Assembly (NCBI GenBank): GCA_963966185.1
Contig: CAWZYM010000204.1
Span: 248,001 to 312,000 of the forward strand
Direction of reading: 5' to 3'
From: Rhabditoides inermis
Taxonomy: Eukaryota; Nematoda; Chromadorea; Rhabditida; Rhabditidae
Length of the DNA: 64,000 nt
Part shown: positions 10,988-22,576 of the stretch, piece after piece
Numbering within the stretch: the stretch's first letter is position 1
How the letters are laid out: every line of letters begins with the position of its first letter
The notes under the pieces: generated by a model
Database searches by the model: none
What the model was told of the DNA's origin: nothing
What the model saw: the letters and a program-made list of their open reading frames with translations, nothing else
Position numbers and translations under genes: made by a program

Positions 10988-12610
10988 ATGTCACAGTTGG
11001 CAATTGAGGCGTTCGAAGAGTTGCATCTGGTGCAACAAACATGAAACATGGCTTGCGTACGCGGACAGATGCAAGTAGCAAATATAGGTTAGGGTTCTAG
11101 TTTCTAAGGCTGTGCAGTTGTGCTTTGCTTTTTCAAATTTCCATTTTCCGCAGTCCGCACGGAACACGTTGGAAATGCAAAGGACTCGGCCAAGTGAGTG
11201 GGGGGAGGCAAAGTAGCGGCCAGGCTCTTCGACAAGCTTTTCCAAATGCCTAAAAGAAACACGAAGTCGGTAGCACAGAGACTGACCGGCTACTGTAACG
11301 TTAGTGTGGCCAGTATTTGAAACACTATGATCGCTTTTGTGAAGGCGATTTCGAAAAGACTGACCGTGACGGCTACTGTAATGCTGACACAGTGAGGTGA
11401 TTGGATACGCAATTCTGTGCTTGCAGGTACACGGAGATGCTGGCGTTCAAGCTGTTCGAAGACACGCTCGATAGGATGTTCAGGGACCAGGTGGGTTGCG
11501 GGTTCCTAGTTTTACATTTTATGCATGGTGGTACCGTATACCAATATATACCGTATACCAATATAATACCGTGAGACCGTATTAATACCCGTATGTGTTG
11601 CTATACGGCGTGCTTGCAGGACACGGCGAAGAAGGACTGGCTGCGTCGCGCGGTCGACTCGCGCTATCCGATGGCGGACAAGGAGAGGCGCGAGGTGCGG
11701 TGAAAGGTGTGCGCCGGAGCCACCAACAAGAACAGACACAAGACGGTCGGCAACGACGGAGAGCGTGAGTGGAGAGAGAGGGAGGGAGGGAGGGAGGGAG
11801 AGAGAGAGAGGAAAGAGATGACCTTGTCACATTTTCAGAGGTGCGCTTCCCGTACCTGAACGAGGAGTTTGAGAAGGCGTGCTACAAGGAGGCCGGCAAC
11901 AACTACACTCTGTATGCTGAGATGATGGGAAAGGCGCTGTTTGAAGGATCGCTCGGCATCTACTTCAAGGTACGCCAGCCGGTTACTCTAGGTTACTGTA
12001 GTTATAATAATCTTTGTCTGCCGTCATCTGTATGTTGTTTGAAAGATCTAATCTGACGGTTACGGTAGTTGACGTGGTCGTTGCAGGACCAGGATCCGCG
12101 CAAGAAGATCTTCCTGCACGACATGATCGACACGCGCTATCCGACGCACGAGAAGGGCCAGCACGTGGCCAAGTGGAAGAGCTGCACGTCGGCCATCAAC
12201 AAGCTCCGCCCCGACTCGGGACCCACGCGTGAGTCGGGAGGGGGAGGGGTACTGTAGTAAGGGGTATAGCGAATAGTTTTTATACGGGAATTGTGACAGC
12301 AATACTGCATGTACACGGGCGAGTCGGAATTGTGCAGATTAGGTGATCTCAAAGCGGTGAGGGGAGGAGAAGGAAGGAGAGCAGAGCAGCTCAACTTACT
12401 TCTCGTTTCAGTGCCCTCGATCAGCTACGAGGTGCGCGCGCCGTCGTCGTCGGTCGCCTCGTCGGCTGCGTCCACTCCCCGCCCCGCGGCTGCGTCCACT
12501 CCCCGCCCCGCGGCTGCTGCCACCACGACAAAGGCGGCGAGTGTCAAGGAGGAGGCGGCGCCCACCGTCAAGGAGGAGATCACCCGGAGGGCCGGCAAGG
12601 TGAGAACGCT

Positions 12611-12646
<36 letters not shown>

Positions 12647-13559
12647 TCTCAATCATGTACTGCAGCGTACCCTGGAGGAGCCCGAGGAGGCGTCTCCGGC
12701 CCCGGTGGTGCGTGAGCGTTCGACTCGCACGAGCCTCGCTGCCGCCGCCGCCCAGGCCACTCCCAGCCCCAGCACATCGACGGCCAGCGGTGGAGCACCG
12801 CCAGCCAAGAAGAAGGGTGAGTGGGGGGAGGGAGGAGCTTTGAGAGAGGTAGATCGTATTGGTATTCCTGCTGTCGAGTTGCTGTGATAGCTTAGTCGGT
12901 TTGCCCAGCATTACGTGCTTGTCGTAATGTCAACGAGTGTCAATTCCTCGATGCGAAACGAAAGAGTAAACATATGAAAGTAGTCCACGAGCAGGGATGG
13001 TAATGATGATTTTTTTGGGAATGATGATTTGTTGGTTTTGATTAATTGTTTTCAGGCGGCGTTCCAGCGATGCGTTTCATTGACGAAGCGACCGAATCGG
13101 CCATCTTCGACAAGTGCGACAACAATGTGATGGTGTACGCGCGCAACCTCGGCAAGGTGCTCTTCAAGGACTCACTCAACCTATACCTCAAGGTACGCCC
13201 ACGCATGTTTCATTATCGATTGATTCATTTGATCTTCTGTGTTATTCAATTCATTTGATGAAGTTCAATTGTCAATTGTTTATTTGCCGATTTTACTTGG
13301 CAAAGTAGCGGGAACCTTATTTTATATCAGTAGCTAGTAGGATTTCGTAGTTGTGTTTTTTCTTCATGCTTTTATTTTATAATGTTTCTCATTTTTTGTT
13401 AGATTGATGGATTGGTTGTAGGACCAAGAGCCGGATCGGCGCGAGTTCCTGCACGAGATAGTCGACTACCGCTTCCCGACCAACTCTCCCCTCAAAACGA
13501 AGCAGAAGTGGAAGAACTGTTCTGCTGCCATCAACAGAAACCGGCCCGATCCGAAGTAG
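10988..13559 (+). CDS. Three-BEN-domain protein, copy 1 (in-frame TGA in domain 1)
   Basis: Exons with matching phases are 11427-11490, 11620-11764, 11839-11969, 12087-12228, 12412-12599, 12666-12816, 13056-13192 and 13422-13559 (TAG). A first exon from ATG 10,988 to a donor at about 11,018 (MSQLAIEAFEE) would join in phase but is uncertain. Three BEN-like units share 'LF ... DQ...(R)YP ... W..C..AIN..R': YTEMLAFKLFEDTLDRMF, YAEMMGKALFEGSLGIYF and YARNLGKVLFKDSLNLYL, each continued in the next exon. BEN domains bind DNA or chromatin proteins. A Pro/Ala/Lys linker between units 2 and 3 has two VKEE sites that fit the SUMO consensus. In unit 1 the conserved Trp codon is TGA at 11,701-11,703, so a full-length product needs recoding or a downstream start. 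Copy 2 carries the same change. Confidence 0.72.
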
Positions 13560-13912
13560 ACCAGCCGGTACTCATATTTTATTGTTTCTATTTCATTTCA
13601 TTTCATACTTTGCACATTGATGATCCAGTGATGTCTAGCACTCCCCTCTCTTGCTTTACACTGTAATACAGAAGAAGACACCCAGTGCCTCTTTCTCCGC
13701 CCACTCTCTATGCATTGCACTCCTTTCTCGTCCTCTCTCGTCTCTTTAGCTAATTGTTGCGTCACTATACACAAGTGTTATGTTTTTTGGTCATAATTCT
13801 GTTTATACGATTTTGGTATACGCGTTTTTCGAGGTGTTGTAAACGCAGCCGAGTTTGCGAGTTGATTTTATGATAAACTGATTTGTGTTCTACCTTGTTG
13901 TGATGTGCAGTA

Positions 13913-14228
13913 TTAAAGGGAGTGTACACTCTGAATTTCGAGGTTGAGTTAGTACCGGGATGTGAAAATATGAGGAAAATGATGCACTTTTGTCAATACA
14001 ACTATGTGTCGAAGATACCTAAAAGTCAATGAAAAATTCTGTTGAACATTGAAAATTGGCACCAATTGGCACCAATTTCTGCATTTTGACACATTTTGCG
14101 CTCAATTTTCATCTATTTGCAGACATTTTCAGAAAATAGTTGTATTGACAAAAATGCATCGTTTTCATCATATTTTCACATCCCGGTGCTAACTTCCATT
14201 CGAAATTCAGAGTGTACACTCCCTTTAA
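13913..14228 (+). repeat. Long foldback MITE, family 1 variant (TTAA flanked)
   Basis: Near-perfect arms of roughly 90-100 bp start AGGGAGTGTACACTCTGAA and end with the reverse complement, bounded by TTAA at 13,913 and 14,225. It sits about 350 bp after the BEN stop. The equivalent place in copy 2 (26,217) carries a different element at the same TTAA. Confidence 0.85.
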
Positions 14229-14310
14229 TAGATTTTTCCGGACAATGTATTATTCCCTGATCTTCAGGATGGGGTCGGTTTCGTTCTCTTCAATGAAGAC
14301 GAGTTTTTGA

Positions 14311-15062
14311 GGTGTTTCATTTATCTAAAAAAAATCATACTTTAATTGATACTCCAATATACGCGACGTTCTCTAAATGTGCCCCTCCGAACTCAAAAAC
14401 GTGCTGCTTTGTCAAGTCTGTCAGACTGAAATGGCTCCACATGAATCATGTAGAGCAAGCAAAACAACTTTTTGTTTGGCCACAAAACAAAGTATATGAT
14501 TGTTAGGCAGTTAACATTGATAACTGATGCTATTCCGAAACAAATGAGAAACCCTTTCCATGAATACGCTCCATCGATAAGGTGAGGTCTGAAATGTCTC
14601 GTTTTTGCGGAAATGTATTTGTTAGCTATCACTTGCAAACATGAAAGAAGCGATATACAAAAGAAAACAGACTGAGTAGAATAGTGGAGATGTAAGTGAC
14701 AACATATAAAACAATGAACGACTGTCCGAACATGGTTTGTCTGATAAACCCATCCGAGTAAATCACCATTATGTCCTTCTCGCTGTATACCATCTAAAAA
14801 CACGTTAAAATATATGAAGTAACTATTTTTCAGATACCAGCAATAATGCTACGTTGACAATGGAATACAGCAAGTCGTTGAAAGAAAAAAGCGTGAAGAA
14901 TACTGTGTACTTTCCTATGCGAGTTTTCACAAACTGAAATATGATAATACTTATGACCCATGTCAGTGCGTTCGGACTTACCAAAGATAGGCATAGCAGT
15001 ATGGCATTTGCTACTATAGAAACATAGCCGATAGTATATGCAAAATACTCTATGACGTTCAT
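14311..15062 (-). pseudogene. 3'-truncated nematode chemoreceptor (Str/Srj-like), G2 copy 1
   Basis: Exons 15062-14982, 14933-14838, 14793-14633 and 14588 to about 14,510 splice in frame from ATG 15,062. They encode TIGYVSIVANAILLCLSL, then FTLFSFNDLLYSIVNVALLL, then SFIVLYVVTYISTILLSL and WKGFLICFGIASVIN. 'FNDLLYSIVN' and the exon pattern resemble the nematode Str/Srj superfamily. A further exon ending GAHLENVAYIGVSIK can be reached only with a weaker donor. Nothing matching the last two membrane segments follows before the MITE and BEN gene, so the receptor stops at about five segments. A copy with one amino-acid difference is at about 41,043-41,794. Confidence 0.65.
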
Positions 15063-15448
15063 TTTCCAGTTTAACAATGTTTTTCGATGAAAAATCTGAG
15101 TCGCAACGCCAACCTCAATTGTCACTATGAAATGAAACTGAAATAATACGAATCGTGCCAATACGCAATACTAACGAAACAAACTGCGAATCGTGTGAGC
15201 ACGGAGTAGAAAAAAGAAGACTACGGTAGATGAATACAAAACGAAAGACGAAATCAAACACAGATTTCACTACGATTCGCCATTCATGTTATGTCACGGC
15301 TGATAAACATTATTGTATGCGTTTTTGAAGATCTGTGTTGCTTCATTTGCAGCCTTTCTATGAAACAACATCATAATAACAACTAGAATTCAGGCGCTTT
15401 ATGGGTTATGCCTTTATTGTGCGCTTCCACGATAAAACCGAATGAAAA

Positions 15449-15449
<1 letters not shown>

Positions 15450-15535
<86 letters not shown>
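15450..15535. repeat. (TA)n microsatellite, 3' tail of the RTE-like LINE
   Basis: About 42 TA dinucleotides lie 15 bp beyond the LINE stop codon on its 3' side, as expected for the simple-repeat tail of a non-LTR retrotransposon. Confidence 0.85.
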
Positions 15536-15536
<1 letters not shown>

Positions 15537-15548
15537 TTGAATGCTCCT

Positions 15549-18506
15549 TCAGCTTGCAAGCGCGGAGCCCATCTTTCGCCACAGTGAACGGTCTCGAGCT
15601 GCAGTTGCCCACTGCTTGTAGTCGTTCCTGCGCCCATAGAACAGTTTTGTATTATTGCGGACAGAATCTGCCCAGCGGGTTGGCGGCCGTCCGGGTTCTC
15701 GAGTGACGTTGCGCGGCCTCCAATCGGTAGTCGCCCGTGTCCATCGCCCGTCCGTCCTCCTTTGTATGTGTCCGGCCCATCTATGTTTGCTGCGCGCCAT
15801 GAGGTTGGGTTGGTCAACGCCGATCTTACCCGCATGTCCTCGCTGCTCAGTCCCTCGTCTCGCTGCCGATAGAGTGAGTATCCCAGCATCTGTCGCTCCA
15901 TTGCGCGGTGTGCGGTCTGGATGCGACCGAGCGTGGTGGTAGTGTAGGCCCACGTCTCCGAGCCGTAACACAGTGCGGGGAGTACGCACGTGTTGAAGAG
16001 GTTCGCCTTGAGGTGTTTGTCGTTCAGCGTGCTCAGTGTCTCCTTGATGTGGCCAAATGCCGCCCATCCTGCTCTCGTTCTCCTTGCCAGCTCCGAAGTG
16101 AGGGTGTTCTTTGCGTTTATGGCCTGTCCGAGGTAGACGTACTCCTCCACCTCTTCGATTGCCTGGCTGGAAAGATGGATAGTCCCAGCGGCAGCCTGCT
16201 CGTTTTGGATGAACTGCGTCTTGCCGATGTTGATGCGCAGCCCGGCCTTCTCGCTCTCCGTGTTCAGCTCGTTCAGCATCCGTTCAGCATCTGCCGTGGT
16301 CTCGGTGATCAGCACAATGTCGTCAGCGAAGCGCAGATGGTTCAGCTTCTCTCCGTCCACTCGAAGGCCGTAGTCGCTCCAGTCGAAATGGCGGAAGACG
16401 ACTTCCAGCGCAGCAGTGAAGAGCACTGGGGAGACAGTGTCTCCTTGCTTCACTCCGCATCGCACAGGGATCTTCAGCTCGTTGGAGAAGAGCTTCAGAA
16501 GCAGCTGGTTGTTGTCGTAGCAGTCGGATAGCGCAGCCAGGTATCCCTCCTCGACGTTGAGCATCTCAAGAGCACGTAGAAGGAATCCGTGGTCGAGCCG
16601 GTCGAACGCCTTCTCGAAGTCGACGAAGGTGAGCACTAGCGGGGTCTTGTATTCGCGGGCTCTCTCCACGAGAGACAGTCTGGAGGTGATCGGCGCAGCA
16701 GTAGCCGCTCCGGAATCCGGCTTGCTTTCGTGGTTGTTCGTCTTCCAGAGTCCGTTTCAGCCTGTTCAACAACACCTTGGAATAGGTTTTGTAGAGCAGG
16801 CTGAGTAGAGCGATCGGGCGCCAGTTGGAGAGCTTCTCGCGTGGTCCTTTCTTCGGGAGTAGTACGAGCCGCGCCTCTCTCCAGCTATCGGGGATGAGAG
16901 TCCCTTCCAGGTGAGTCGAGAACAGGCGTGCGAGGGCGCGGTGGAAGTTAGTTCCCCCCGCCTTCAGCAGATCGGCCGTGATGTTGTCGGGTCCGGGGGC
17001 TCGTCCTTTCGGCATCTGGGAGAGGGCGTGTCGCACTTCAGATGGGAGTACGGGAGGCACATTTCCAGGAGTGTAGACCTTCCTCGGGATGAGTAGTCGG
17101 TCAGCGTAGAGAGTACTGTAGAAGTCGACGGTGGCCTCCTCGATGGCGGGTCGCGCGGTGATCATCTGGTCGTTGATCAGCAGTGCCTCCAGCAGGGATC
17201 GCTCGGTGGCGAGTCCTCTCTTCGCGAATTTGATGCTCCGACGATGCATAGCAGTGTCGCGGAGTATCTCCTCGCGGTACTTCGTCAGATCATGTTTGAA
17301 GGCGGCGCGACACTGGCGAGAGATGATGACGAGTTCTAGCAGCCGACTCGGGTCTAGCGCGAGCTTCGCCCTTGTCTTCAGCAGGTCCCTCGTTCTCTCC
17401 GACAGTCTCCTTTCCATGTGGTTCGGCCCGGGAGCAGTTGCGACGGCGGCGGCCTCCTTGAGTGTGTTGAGCAGCTCCTCGTACGTCGGGTTTAGGCCAA
17501 CGTGGTGTTCAATGTAGGTGTGCGCTGCATCAGGGGCAAATAGGGTTGCCGGGTGCCGGGTGCTGTGACGTAGAGGTCATCGAGGGATACGTAGCCGAGC
17601 TCGAAGAAGTCTGTGGTCGCCTCCTATAGAGAAGGGGGCGACCACGTCGACGTCGGCGAGTAGCAGGCGGTTGCTCGTCAGAAAGTGGTCGATCTCGTTG
17701 AGCGCTCGTCCGTTGGGCGATCTCCACGTCCACTTCCTCCGACTCGGCTTTGAGAAAAAGCTGTTGCCGTGGAAGAGACGGATCTCCTCGAAGAAGTCAG
17801 TGAGTCGATCGCCCGCCTCGTTCCGCTCTCCGTATCCGTTCGGCCCCACTCTAAACTCGCCATGCTTGCGAGTTCCGAGCTTGGCGTTGAAGTCGCCGCA
17901 GACGATCTTGTAGCGGGCCTTCTCCTCCTTGTATAGCTTCCGCAGGTCGCAGTAGAACTGCTCCTTCTCGTCTTCCGTCGCAGAGCTGGTCGGCGCGTAG
18001 CAGTTGAAGATTGCGACGCGCACATCACCGAACATTAGTGAAAGGTGGGCCAGCCGACTCGATATTACTCTCATCGACTGGATTGCGGACGTAGTTTTAC
18101 CTGACACCGCAAACCCAACTCCTCCACTGCCGTTGCGGCAACGCGCTCCCATCACAACCTCCGTCCCGTCTCGTCTTCTCGTCCGCTTCTCTGTCGCTCT
18201 CTTCGTCTCCTGTAGGCATATGACGTCCCACTTGATCTTCTCCAGAGTGTCGAATAGCATCTCCTTTTTGGTAGCCTGGGACAGTCCTTGGCAGTTAAGT
18301 GTGCAAACATTGAAGTTCCTTTCCGGTTTTGTCGACCTCCTTTCCGGTTTTGGCTGCTCTCTGTACGCAGAGTGTCCGCAGACAGCGACCGTGCCGCGGG
18401 CAAACGCACCGCAGGCAGTGTGCCATTCCATTGTTCGGGGAGCGCACAGCGATCGAGACGCCTTTTCTGTCTGCGGACAGCGGGAACTCACCGTGTGCAA
18501 GCTCAT
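15549..18506 (-). mobile_element. RTE-like LINE, near complete but frameshifted
   Basis: From 18,506 downward the minus strand encodes an apurinic endonuclease domain (NVCTLNCQGLS, VICLQETKRA, VCGDFNAKLG, IGGDHRLLRAR). It then encodes a reverse transcriptase (GPDNITADLLKAG, NWRPIALLSLLYKTYSK, LTFVDFEKAFDRLDH, GVKQGDTVSPVLF, FADDIVLI). A C-terminal segment with KHRWAGHIQRR, GRPPTRWAD and [10 protein letters not shown] ends at 15,549. Frame changes near 17,530, 16,600 and 15,850 mean no single ORF remains, so it is not autonomous now. FADD and the C-terminal signature support the RTE clade. A TA tail lies at 15,450-15,535. Fragments recur at 39,108-39,755. Confidence 0.88.
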
Positions 18507-19216
18507 CGTGTCATCATTACAGTTTCATAGTTGCATAGTTCACTTGTGAACTTATCAGTTTCAAAGATTCATCATATCGGTTCAGACGAAAACGTCTTCT
18601 TGCTCGAGGATCACGGGGCCAATGCTCTGTTCGACCGCAAACCCAACTCCTCCACTGCCGTTGCGGCAACGCGCTCCCATCACAACCTCCGTCCCGTCTC
18701 GTCTTCTCGTCCGCTTCTCTGTCGCTCTCTTCGTCTCCTGAAAAATTTCGCAAAATGAAGCACAAAAAAAATACAAATGTAAATGTAAATACACTCGAAA
18801 TGGAACACTCATCACCGACACAGAGAGAATCAGACAATGTTTGAGCTATATCGCAAACGAGTGTCACAGTTTGTACCCGTTACGAGTCGTCCGCGTTCCC
18901 ACCAGCTCCCACGGCTCGGCATTTCGGTGGCTGCTCTCTGTACGCAGAGTGTCCGCAGACAGCGACCGTGCCGCGGGCAAACGCACCGCAGGCAGTGTGC
19001 CATTCCATTGTTCGGGGAGCGCACAGCGATCGAGACGCCTTTTCTGTCTGCGGACAGCGGGAACTCACCGTGTGCAAGCTCATCGTGTCATCATTACAGT
19101 TTCATAGTTGCATAGTTCACTTGTGAACTTATCAGTTTCAAAGATTCATCATATCGGTTCAGACGAAAACGTCTTCTTGCTCGAGGATCACGGGGCCAAT
19201 GCTCTGTTCGATGAGT
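18350..19216 (-). repeat. Direct duplication at the 5' end of the RTE-like LINE
   Basis: 18,350-18,640 is repeated almost exactly at 18,930-19,216 (offset about 577 bp). Between them, 18,640-18,735 repeats part of the endonuclease coding region (18,105-18,200). The 5' UTR or start region was therefore copied together with a rearranged piece of coding sequence. Confidence 0.75.
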
Positions 19217-19330
19217 TGGTCCAAGCACTACTGACCGCTGTGGTCTTACGGATGCGGAAAAGGCACAGAAACTCGTTTCGTATCGGCTCACTGAAAAAGT
19301 TGCGTTGAGGACTGGGGTGAAGGGACTTTA

Positions 19331-19625
19331 CCTGAAGAACATCAATACGAAAGGCGAGGACAAGCAAGAAAAGTCGACGGCGATAGGAACTAAAGGGTCT
19401 GTGAGTGCGTAGAGTGCGGGAACGTTCATTGTCAGACTCAGACTACGAAGCGTCTGTAATTTGAGCAAACCTTCACATGCTTTTATAAATAAAAATAGTT
19501 CTACCGTTATGATGAATCCGATCAGTTCGATAAGGAACTGAGTAAATGCAGCGTGAAAAAGTTGTTTTTCTAGTTGCTGTTGTACGTTAGTGATACTTTT
19601 CGAGTATGCAAGCGTTCTGACGGTG
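19331..19625 (-). pseudogene. Chemoreceptor 3' fragment (membrane segments 6-7)
   Basis: The minus strand encodes NVQQQLEKQLFHAAFTQFLI, a hydrophobic stretch, then YALTDPLVPIAVDF. That is the 'Q.QLf.aL..Q ... YP.lDPl..i' layout of the last two segments of nematode Str/Srj-like receptors. No 5' exons are adjacent: upstream lies the palindromic element and downstream the LINE. It may be the detached end of a receptor like G2. Confidence 0.55.
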
Positions 19626-20510
19626 TAGTAGGGGCCACACCCTCGGATTCGTACCAAATTGATAGAATACCTTAGTTAGGACCCTAGCCATCGAATTGTG
19701 GTGTCCGAATTTCCTAAACGAACTATACGTTTCCGGTACGAAAACGTACAGGGCTCGTTTTTCGCGTTCCTCTCACCCTACGCGGCGGTCGAAGACCGAG
19801 CCGTTGTGGCCTAGTGGCGAAAGCGTCTGCCTGCCGAAATTACCCTCACGAGTTCGATTCCGCGCACATGCTTTTTGTTTTGCCAACTCATTTGGTTGAT
19901 CGTCTCGCTGTTCAATCACTGGTTAGTGAAGAAAAGAATTGACGAAAGGTATGACCGACTCGATGGTTTCTCTTCAAGAAGGACGACTGTCAGGAACAGA
20001 GATGATCTACCGTGCGCATCATTACAACCTTAAACTCTACACAATAATCGCACACTATCAAAATACATACGACAGTGTGAAGTAGCTTGAGATGCAAATA
20101 TCACTACGTCACTACGACGATCGACAGCTGACATTGAGATCGACAAGACTGTCTCATTAAAAAAAACTTATTTGTTAGAGTTGTTTCATGGACCATGAGA
20201 AAATGATGATATGGTCAGAAAGTACAAGTCCATAAATTTTCGACAATACAAAAAGCATGTGCGCGGAATCGAACTCGTGAGGGTAATTTCGGCAGGCAGA
20301 CGCTTTCGCCACTAGGCCACAACGGCTCGGTCTTCGACCGCCGCGTAGGGTGAGAGGAACGCGAAAAACGAGCCCTGTACGTTTTCGTACCGGAAACGTA
20401 TAGTTCGTTTAGGAAATTCGGACACCACAATTCGATGGCTAGGGTCCTAACTAAGGTATTCTATCAATTTGGTACGAATCCGAGGGTGTGGCCCCTACTA
20501 CACTCCTCGT
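19619..20510. mobile_element. Palindromic element with inward-facing tRNA-like arms, copy 1
   Basis: Arms of about 260 bp (19,623-19,882 and 20,243-20,503) are inverted and, as far as I can align them, identical. They begin GTGTAGTAGGGGCCACACCC. Each arm carries an A-box-like TGGCCTAGTGGCGAAAGCG and a B-box-like GAGTTCGATTCCGC pointing inward. The core of about 340 bp is unique and has no long ORF here. A second copy is at 55,963-56,953. This could be an inverted SINE pair or a foldback transposon; I do not recognise a described family. Confidence 0.75.
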
Positions 20511-20548
20511 GAGATTGATAACAGTGTTTACCGGCTATTAGGAAATCG

Positions 20549-20720
20549 CACCACGCACCACCACACCACCGCACCACTACACCACCGCACCACCGCACCA
20601 CATTTTATCGCACCACCGCACCATCGCACCACATTTTATCGCACCACCGCACCATCGCACCACATTTTATCGCACCACCGCACCATCGCACTACCGATCG
20701 CACCACCACTTAAGTTATCG
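20549..20720 (-). repeat. CACCGCACC minisatellite (inverse of the GGTGC array)
   Basis: Units of CGCACCACCGCACCA alternate with CATTTTATCGC. On the other strand the units match the GGTGC arrays at 8,886 and 21,378. The rest of 20,720-21,000 shows nothing I can assign. Confidence 0.8.
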
Positions 20721-21377
20721 CACCACTTGCTGAAAATGATGTATTATATGTATGTTCCGTCATGCCGGATGTCGCTTCGTGCCGCATATACGTTTACCGT
20801 AACATCACCATCAGTTAGTCTTTGGTCATACATTTGCATACCGAATTCCTTACATACATAGTGTGAGATGAGTCATTTTTGTTTAACCCTTTACTAGAAC
20901 CAATAGGTCGCGAGTTCGTTATACCCCTTCTCTGACAGACAGACTATCACTTATATAGCTGGTCGCCCTGTAACGGTCAGACTGTTCTGTCACAGTCAGT
21001 AATGGATGCAGAGATCAAACCATCACTTGCTATATGAGACATGTATGTAGCAGACTGTGAGCAACCCCCGCGCACGTCAGCAATTGCTACCTACAGCGTG
21101 GAATTGAAGAAAAAATGTTTTGTCTGTAAACGCCGAATAAGATAATTCGAATACCAATCAACCGCACGACGCGTCATTATCACAAAATAGCTTACTAGGC
21201 AAATAGAAGTCGAGCGATTATCAGATATGACACCATAATTTAAGTCATTAACTATATTTCTTCTGAAAACAAGTAACATCAATTTGAAACGAAAATTATA
21301 TCAAAAAAACGCGTGAGCAAAATGCTTGTTACGAAAATACGCGCAAAAAATGATAGTTGTGAAACCCATGGGCAAAG

Positions 21378-21512
21378 GTGCGATCGGTGGTGCGGTGGTG
21401 CGTGGTGCGATGGAATGTGGTGCGATGGTGTGATGGTGCAGTGGTGTAGTGGTGCTTCGGTGCGGTGGTGTTGTGGTGCGGTGGTGCGGTGGTGCGGTGG
21501 TGCGTGGTGCGA
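21378..21512 (+). repeat. GGTGC minisatellite, copy 2
   Basis: Identical to 8,886-9,020 and part of the duplicated block (offset 12,492). Confidence 0.85.
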
Positions 21513-21533
21513 ATTCCTAATTGCCGTGTTTAC

Positions 21534-22397
21534 CAGCAGAACAATGGCCGATAAAATCAGAAACTGTTTGTGTTTAACACCGCTCTGAAATCATACGTCT
21601 ATCTGTTCTTGATTCGAAATCGAAATCTCACCAATTCTGTTAAGAGACTGTAGTAGTTTTCTTTCTCAACGTAGTAATATTGTAGTCTTTCACCGTAAAA
21701 GGGAACAGCGAATATTAGTGGCAGTGCAAGTGTGGCAAGCATCATGATGTAATTTAGATATTTCCATAGCTGAATAATCATCGAATCAATGTATAAATAA
21801 TTCAAACCAATGAACCAATTTCAATAACGAGTGAAGCGAAGTAATACTACGGTGAGAGGGGGATGAGCCAACTATCGAATGTGTAGCCAACTATCGAATA
21901 TGAGCCAACTATCCAATAAAGTACCAGCTATAATCAGTGACAAACCCTACGTGTTGGATGTGTTTGTCTGTATACCCCGGCATCAACTGACCTTGTCGCT
22001 TGTCTGCCAATACGCAATCACTGTCAAGCGATTCAACGAAACGACAAAGAGATTGAATCGGGCAGCGAATGCGACGAAATATGCAAGGAATAGCACAGTC
22101 ATACACCCTTCGGCCGGTATGCTTTCCAGAAATGGAGAGAATATGTCTTGTTTGCTAGTGGTGTACGGTATTTTGTACGTCATAAATACGCACGCCCAGA
22201 AGACGACGTTCTGAAGTATTTGTTTTATAATACTTGCTCAGTTTTTGATAAAATACCCAAACGAAAGCAGTGAAAGTGAATAGCACAAAGGTGATGTTGA
22301 ATTTTTTTCGATTTCTGACAAGAATAACAACGACCAAAAAGTAGAATATCACAATTGGTAGCTCAATAATGAAAAGCCCTATTACAGCTAGAGTCAT
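21534..22397 (-). pseudogene. Degenerate chemoreceptor, G1 copy 2
   Basis: Exons are at 22397-22257, 22210-21992, about 21820-21632 and 21584-21534. The predicted peptides are identical to those of copy 1 at a constant offset of 12,492. It shares the TGA before exon 3 and the minisatellite-truncated 3' end, so the damage predates the duplication or was homogenised afterwards. Confidence 0.65.
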
Positions 22398-22576
22398 GCT
22401 GTAATATTATCAATAATGATGAGAAGTGATTCAGACTGAGACATGTTTATCACGATGCATCGCTTTTATTACATCATCAGGGAAGCATTACATCAAGTTT
22501 GGTGCTTGGGTAATTGAACCGTAAAAATGACAATAATGATTAGTAAATGCGATACACAGTGAACGGTTATAATAGC

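Noticed and set aside
15549..16669. Single 428-codon reading frame as an intact reverse transcriptase end
   Set aside because: Its C-terminal part is out of frame with the conserved RTE tail (KHRWAGHIQRR…), which is found in another frame, so the element is frameshifted.
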